This document shows, in pieces, positions 6,868 through 10,373 of a DNA stretch of 10,373 bases. The notes under the pieces were generated by a model, which was not told the DNA's origin, did no database searches, and worked only from the letters and a program-made list of their open reading frames with translations. This DNA is from Clostridia bacterium. GTDB taxonomy: Bacteria > Bacillota_E > RBS10-35 > JAJYVN01. Every line of letters begins with the position of its first letter. Position 1 is the stretch's first letter. The position numbers and the translations under genes are program-made. The stretch is taken from contig DAHWHT010000159.1 in assembly GCA_027335515.1 (NCBI GenBank), positions 1 to 10,373 on the forward strand. The letters are read 5' to 3'.

Positions 6868-7281
6868 ATGCGTGAGATTCCGGTGCCGCTCGTGCGCGCC
6901 AACCAGGGATTTCTCATGGGCGGGGTGCTGTTGGCCGTCGCCCTCGACCAGCCGCTGATCGTCGCCGCCCAGTTGCTCGTGGTATTGGTTGCGCTGCGGC
7001 TCGGACCGCGCGGCCACCCGGTGTTCGCGGTGGCGCGCGCCATCCTGGGCCGGCGCCTGGCGGGAGCCCCCACCGAGGACGCGCGATTGCAGCGGTTCAA
7101 CCTGACTCTGGCCGGCATCATGCTGACCGCCGCCACCGGTCTCTTTGCCGTCGGGTGGTCCCTGGCCGGCTGGATCGTGGCCCTCACCCTGGCCGTGGTC
7201 GCCGCGGCCGGTCTCGCCGGCTTCTGCCTCGGCTGCCACCTGTATCGCTTCATCGGTCCCTGGATGCGGGCCCAGGCCTGA
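6868..7281 (+). CDS. DUF4395 family integral membrane protein
   Basis: This 137-aa protein has about four hydrophobic segments (roughly residues 15-25, 29-44, 80-95 and 100-119). It carries the features I associate with DUF4395: P-L-V-R-A-N-Q-G-F at 7-15, a polar loop L-G-P-R-G-H-P-V-F, a conserved D-A-R-L-Q-R-F-N, and G-F-C-L-G-C (118-123) with a Cys120-x-x-Cys123 pair after the last membrane segment. The family's function is unknown. The CxxC and frequent company of thiol proteins elsewhere suggest a redox link, but no such neighbour is visible here. The frame is open from a GTG at 6826 and an ATG at 6859. The ATG at 6868 fits the ribosome binding site and the family start. It has its own strong promoter, is divergent from the dehydrogenase, and ends 48 bp from a convergent sulfatase gene. 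Length is typical. Confidence 0.85.
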   Translation: MREIPVPLVRANQGFLMGGVLLAVALDQPLIVAAQLLVVLVALRLGPRGHPVFAVARAILGRRLAGAPTEDARLQRFNLTLAGIMLTAATGLFAVGWSLAGWIVALTLAVVAAAGLAGFCLGCHLYRFIGPWMRAQA

Positions 7282-7289
7282 ACCTGGGA

Positions 7290-7329
7290 GACGGCGGCCG
7301 TCGCCGCGCCATCCCCCGGGTGGACCGGG
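7290..7329. terminator. Possible bidirectional terminator stems between convergent genes
   Basis: Two short GC stems fill the 48-bp convergent gap: GACGG/CCGTC (7290-7302, 3-nt loop) and CCCGG/CCGGG (7315-7329, 5-nt loop). Position suits transcription ends on both strands, but there is no T-tract and 5-bp stems are common in sequence this GC-rich. Confidence 0.3.
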
Positions 7330-8640
7330 TCAGCCACCCGGCGACCCGCCGGCCCAGGCCGCTTGGTCCGCGAAGCGCCCGGCGTCGCCGGTCTCCTCGC
7401 GCCAGGCGGCGAGTTCTGCGGCCAACCGGCGTAGGATGGGGGCGCAGGCCGGGTCCTTGGCCCGATCGAAGCGCTCCGCGGGGTCGCCCTCCACGTCATA
7501 GAGCTCATAGCCCCACCAGAGGTAGTGGCACAGCTTCCAGCGCCCGCGCCGCAGGCCCCGGATGGGGTTGACCCACTGCTGCTTGCTGAGGTATTCGAAG
7601 TGCACCGCGCTGCGGCCGAACCCCGCCCCACCGTGGCAGACCGGGCGAAGGTCGTAGCCCGCATCCCCCTGCGCGGCCGGGACGTCCGCCGCCGCCAGCA
7701 GGGTTGGCAGCACATCCAAATGGCTGACCAGTCGGTCGTGGGTTCCGGACGGCAGGTGGCCGGGCCAGGAGAGAATGAGCGGCACATGCACCAGCGGCTC
7801 ATACAGGCATGGCCCCTTGAAGGGCAGGCCGTGCGCTCCGGCCAAGTCGCCGTGATCCGATGTATAGACCACGAGGGTGCGCTCCCGCATGCCGCCTGCA
7901 TCCAGCGCCGCCAGCACGGTGCCAAGGCAGGCGTCCACCCGCTCGATCTGCTCGGCGTAGCGGCTGCGGTAGCGGCGCCAGTCGTCCGGACCCGCCCCGT
8001 CAAAGGGTCGGCCCTGGTCGGCTTCCAGGTAGATCCGCTGCGCCGGCGCCCGATCCCGCAGGTCGGCGACATTGCCCGCCGGAGCTGCAAGCCCCGGCCG
8101 GTCCGGACCCGGTCGGCGGCAGGTGTGGTAGATGTCGTGCGGACGGACAAACGACACCACGGCCGCCCACGGCTCCGCGCCTGCCCGCGCGCCGATCCAC
8201 GCCGCCGCCGCCGCCGCGACGCCCTCATCCGAGCCGCCCTGCCCGCCGGGGCTGTGTACGTCCGCGAAGCCGAAGTCGGCCGGGCCGCTTTTCGAGTCCG
8301 TCAGATGCCACTTGCCGAAGTATCCCGTGCGGTAACCGGCCGCCTGCAGGCGGCTGCCGAGCGTGGGGGTGCCGCGTGCCAGCGGTTGCGCGTGGGCCGC
8401 CCCGATATTCGTCTCCACGCCCAGGGTGTGCGGATAGCGGCCGCAAAGGAGGGCGGCGCGGGCCGGCGTGCACTGCGGCGCGACACAGTATGCTTGGCGG
8501 AACACGGCGCCCGCGGCGGCCAGGGCGTCCTGCTGCGGCGTGTGCAGGGCCGCGGGCGCCCCGGGCGGGGTCAGGTGCGCGTGCGCACCCTCCTGATCGC
8601 TGAACACCAGCAGCACATTGGGCCGCGACTCCACCGCCAT
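7330..8640 (-). CDS. Type I (formylglycine) sulfatase, second subfamily
   Basis: This 436-aa sulfatase shares the fold of the one at 1996-3606 but not its subfamily. The nucleophile is Cys57 in C-T-P-A-R (57-61), convertible to formylglycine. Metal residues are D15 (F-S-D-Q) and D262-H263 in T-S-D-H-G-D. G-K-W-H-L (109-113) supplies the usual active-site Lys and His, V-R-P-H-D (165-169) another His, and K275 in P-F-K-G a further active-site Lys. W368-K-L and E379-L-Y-D-V-E-G-D-P-A-E are the standard late motifs. There is no added C-terminal domain. The ATG at 8640 directly precedes the first strand (R-P-N-V-L-L-V-F), with GGGAGG 8 nt upstream (complement of 8649-8654). The frame is open to 9054, but that part has no signal peptide and no sulfatase character. 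Hence probably cytoplasmic as modelled. It is divergent from the gene at 8903. Substrate unknown. Confidence 0.93.
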   Translation of the reverse strand: MAVESRPNVLLVFSDQEGAHAHLTPPGAPAALHTPQQDALAAAGAVFRQAYCVAPQCTPARAALLCGRYPHTLGVETNIGAAHAQPLARGTPTLGSRLQAAGYRTGYFGKWHLTDSKSGPADFGFADVHSPGGQGGSDEGVAAAAAAWIGARAGAEPWAAVVSFVRPHDIYHTCRRPGPDRPGLAAPAGNVADLRDRAPAQRIYLEADQGRPFDGAGPDDWRRYRSRYAEQIERVDACLGTVLAALDAGGMRERTLVVYTSDHGDLAGAHGLPFKGPCLYEPLVHVPLILSWPGHLPSGTHDRLVSHLDVLPTLLAAADVPAAQGDAGYDLRPVCHGGAGFGRSAVHFEYLSKQQWVNPIRGLRRGRWKLCHYLWWGYELYDVEGDPAERFDRAKDPACAPILRRLAAELAAWREETGDAGRFADQAAWAGGSPGG

Positions 8641-8781
8641 CCCCCACGCCTCCCCCGCCCGACCGAACGCGGTCGCTCGCCATGATGCCCACCCCTTTGC
8701 GCCGACCCAGGGCAAGTCCTGCCGCCCAAAGGGCATGCAGGTGAACCGGCCCGGCCGCGGGTGTTCACTTCCTTGCCCGCG

Positions 8782-8801
8782 CCCTGACCCTTCCCTGACC
8801 C
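8782..8801. repeat. 9-bp direct repeat CCCTGACCC with 11-bp period
   Basis: CCCTGACCC is at 8782-8790 and 8793-8801, separated by TT, inside the 262-bp divergent gap between the sulfatase gene and the 8903 gene. An 11-bp phased direct repeat is the layout bound by OmpR/PhoB-type response regulators, and a histidine kinase is nearby. Binding is inference. Confidence 0.4.
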
Positions 8802-8888
8802 CGTTTTGCGGCCGCGGACCGTCCTTTCTAACCTGATGTCGTACCCCTGTTGCAGAGTACGGTTCAGCCAGGGACCGCAGGGGGCGGG

Positions 8889-8898
8889 AAGGTGGATC
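8889..8898 (+). promoter_or_regulatory. Ribosome binding site for the 8903 gene
   Basis: AAGGTGGATC resembles the consensus AAGGAGGTGATC. Its AAGGTGG core ends 7 nt before ATG 8903. It supports this as a translated gene and fixes its start. Confidence 0.55.
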
Positions 8899-8902
8899 GC
8901 AA

Positions 8903-9562
8903 ATGGGGATTGCCCAGCAACCGCCGGCGGTTTTGGTGTGCGGCCTGCCGGCGAAAGACGTACGGACCCTGGCGACACGCTTCGGCTGCACCATGGTGGG
9001 CTGCGTCCTCGCACGACTGCGGCGCCAGGCACGGCGGCTGCGTCCGCGGGCCATCGTCCTGGCCGCCGCCGAAGACCCCGCGTTTGCAACGCTCCTTTGC
9101 CGGCTGGCCGCGGCACCACTGGCGCCGTCCCTGATGCTGGTCGAAGCACGGAGCGCGCCACCCGCGGCGGCCGCCGGTTGGGTATGGATCCGCGCCGATG
9201 CGCCGCGCCGTGCGTGGGAGGCGGCCCTGGAGCAGGCGGAATCGGCCTATGCGCGGCGGCGTCCGCAGGCCGCCCGGGACCTGCGCCGGGCGGCCCAAAC
9301 GGAGGTCGCGCCACCCGTGCGCGGCCGGCGACCCGCCGGGCGTCGGCCGCCACTGGACCAACTGCCGGCGTCGATCCTGGCAACGGGCGCCCTGGCCGCA
9401 GCCGCAAACCATGGCGCCCCACGGTCCGCCACGCGCCGCGTTTGCGCCTCAGGCGGGCGCCGCGGGCGGCAGGCGCAGGCGAAAGCGGCTTCCTTCGCCC
9501 AGACGGCTTTGTACCTCGATCGACCCGCCATGTTCGCGTGCGATCAGTTGAGCAATGGATAG
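8903..9562 (+). CDS. Orphan alpha/beta protein, possibly a degenerate receiver-like domain
   Basis: A 219-aa protein I do not recognise. The first 115 residues alternate strand and helix: A-V-L-V-C-G, D-V-R-T-L-A-T-R-F-G, A-I-V-L-A-A-A, F-A-T-L-L-C-R-L, S-L-M-L-V-E, and W-V-W-I-R followed by a helix A-W-E-A-A-L-E-Q-A. This order recalls response-regulator receiver folds, but the phosphoacceptor Asp after the third strand is missing (A-I-V-L-A-A-A-E-D-P), as are the paired acidic residues and the Lys. If related, it would be a non-phosphorylated pseudo-receiver. Residues 120-160 are Arg/Pro-rich and look disordered. The last 38 codons lie antisense to the end of the histidine kinase gene (9449-9562), which is unusual, so the true 3' end may be shortened by a frameshift. 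The start is supported by a ribosome binding site. The function is not known. Confidence 0.55.
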   Translation: MGIAQQPPAVLVCGLPAKDVRTLATRFGCTMVGCVLARLRRQARRLRPRAIVLAAAEDPAFATLLCRLAAAPLAPSLMLVEARSAPPAAAAGWVWIRADAPRRAWEAALEQAESAYARRRPQAARDLRRAAQTEVAPPVRGRRPAGRRPPLDQLPASILATGALAAAANHGAPRSATRRVCASGGRRGRQAQAKAASFAQTALYLDRPAMFACDQLSNG

Positions 9563-10373
9563 GCCGAGCCCGAAGCCGTCCGTGCGCCGCGAGTGGGCCG
9601 GATCGCCGCGGAAGAACGGCTCGAACAGCCGCGGCAGGTCCTCCGGCGGGATCCCGGGCCCTGCGTCTTCGACCTCCAGGGAGGGTTGCGCCCCGCCAAG
9701 GACCCGGATCCAGACGGGCCGACCCGCCGGGGTGTATTTGAGCGCGTTGTCGACGAGCGCGACGACCACCTGCTGCAATCGCTCGCGGTCGCCGGCCACC
9801 CACACCGGACCCGTCGACTCCAGGGCCAGCCGGTCCGGGCCCGCCATGATCTGCATCGCCTCGTGCACGTCACCGGCCAGCACCGCGAGGTCCACCCGCT
9901 CCCAGTGGCCCCGCTCCCCCACCTCGCCGCGCGCCAGGATCAGCAGCCGGTCCACCATCCGCCGCATCCGCGCCGCCTCGTCGCGGATCACGCCGGCCGC
10001 ATGCTCCGTCTGGCCCCCGCCCACCGCAGCGTCGCGCCCGAGCAGCGCGGCATAGCCCTGGATGATGGCCAGCGGTGTACGCAGCTCATGCGACGAGACC
10101 GCAACGAAGCGGCGTTGCGCGTCCACGGCCGCATGGATGCGCACCAGCGCGGCGTTGAACACCTCGGCGATCTCGCGGATCTCATCATGCGGTCCCTGTT
10201 CGGGAAGGCGGGCGCCCAGGTTGTCCGCGTCGATGCGGCGTGCGGCGGCGACCATGGCGCGCACCGGGGAAAGCGCCTTGCGCGCCAACAGGTGGCCGAC
10301 GCCGGCCGCCACGGCCGCACCCGCCAGATCCGCCCAGAGCAGCACCTTGCGCGCGTCGGCCTGGAATTGGTTC
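9449..10373 (-). CDS. Sensor histidine kinase, 5' partial
   Basis: This is the C-terminal 307 residues or so of a membrane-bound sensor kinase; the frame is open to the right edge, so the sensor part is missing. Numbering from the GTG at 10345: residues 1-20 form a membrane segment (the second of the usual two), followed by a HAMP linker with the P-V motif of L-S-P-V-R. The dimerisation/phosphoacceptor domain holds His86 in S-S-H-E-L-R-T-P. The ATPase domain has the N box (D-N-A-L-K-Y-T, Asn200), G1 box (D-A-G-P-G-I), F box (F-E-P-F-F-R-G) and G2 box (G-F-G-L-G-L-S-I). All catalytic boxes are intact. It would autophosphorylate His86 and pass phosphate to a response regulator. That partner is not visible and most likely lies just upstream, off the right edge, as in common regulator-kinase operons. 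Its end overlaps the convergent 8903 gene by 114 bp. Confidence 0.95.
   Translation of the reverse strand, partial: NQFQADARKVLLWADLAGAAVAAGVGHLLARKALSPVRAMVAAARRIDADNLGARLPEQGPHDEIREIAEVFNAALVRIHAAVDAQRRFVAVSSHELRTPLAIIQGYAALLGRDAAVGGGQTEHAAGVIRDEAARMRRMVDRLLILARGEVGERGHWERVDLAVLAGDVHEAMQIMAGPDRLALESTGPVWVAGDRERLQQVVVALVDNALKYTPAGRPVWIRVLGGAQPSLEVEDAGPGIPPEDLPRLFEPFFRGDPAHSRRTDGFGLGLSIAQLIAREHGGSIEVQSRLGEGSRFRLRLPPAAPA

Noticed and set aside
6822..8228. 468-codon minus frame
   Set aside because: Overlaps both the DUF4395 gene and the second sulfatase out of frame and has low-complexity Arg/Ser/Thr composition.
8641..9054. 138-residue N-terminal extension of the second sulfatase
   Set aside because: No signal peptide or conserved sequence; a good ribosome binding site and the family start both sit at 8640.
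1..10373. tRNA, rRNA, CRISPR array, insertion sequence or phage gene
   Set aside because: No repeated spacer pattern, transposase or integrase motif, terminal inverted repeats or tRNA-like sequence was seen on either strand.

Overview
The window is very GC-rich bacterial chromosome with G/C-biased third positions and compact genes. It holds eight protein-coding genes, two cut by the window edges. I see no RNA gene, insertion sequence, phage gene or CRISPR array. Two type I sulfatases, an M14 carboxypeptidase with a long C-terminal extension and a polyol-type dehydrogenase beside an aldo/keto reductase suit a sulfatase-rich glycan or polyol degrader, such as a member of the Planctomycetota/PVC group or a similar uncultured phylum. 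That placement is inferred from gene content, not from a marker gene.

Layout, left to right. The + strand carries the C-terminal part of an M14 zinc carboxypeptidase (1-1739). After a 256-bp gap with a direct repeat, a sulfatase follows from a TTG start (1996-3606). A 13-bp inverted repeat (3640-3680) then separates it from a convergent minus-strand block. In transcription order that block is a zinc-dependent dehydrogenase resembling erythritol/L-threitol dehydrogenase (6635-5583), a 345-bp gap without a convincing gene, an aldo/keto reductase (5237-4338) and an unrecognised protein (4283-3708). Divergent from the dehydrogenase is a small DUF4395 membrane protein (6868-7281), with the clearest promoter in the window (TTGACG-17-TATACT). 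It converges on a second, different sulfatase (8640-7330, minus). Divergent from that sulfatase is an orphan alpha/beta protein (8903-9562), preceded by a 9-bp direct repeat with 11-bp period. Its end overlaps, antisense, the end of a sensor histidine kinase whose start lies off the right edge (9449-10373, minus).

How the genes may work together: the sulfatases would release sulfate from sulfated sugars or glycans, and the dehydrogenase and aldo/keto reductase would interconvert the resulting polyol or carbonyl compounds. Neither sulfatase model has a signal peptide; for the first, an in-frame stop three codons before the start rules out a longer N-terminus. This points to cytoplasmic desulfation of imported substrates or to unconventional export. 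I found no clear new defence or mobile system. The most open items are the unrecognised 3708-4283 protein, the gap at 5238-5582 and the 8903-9562 protein with its regulatory surroundings.
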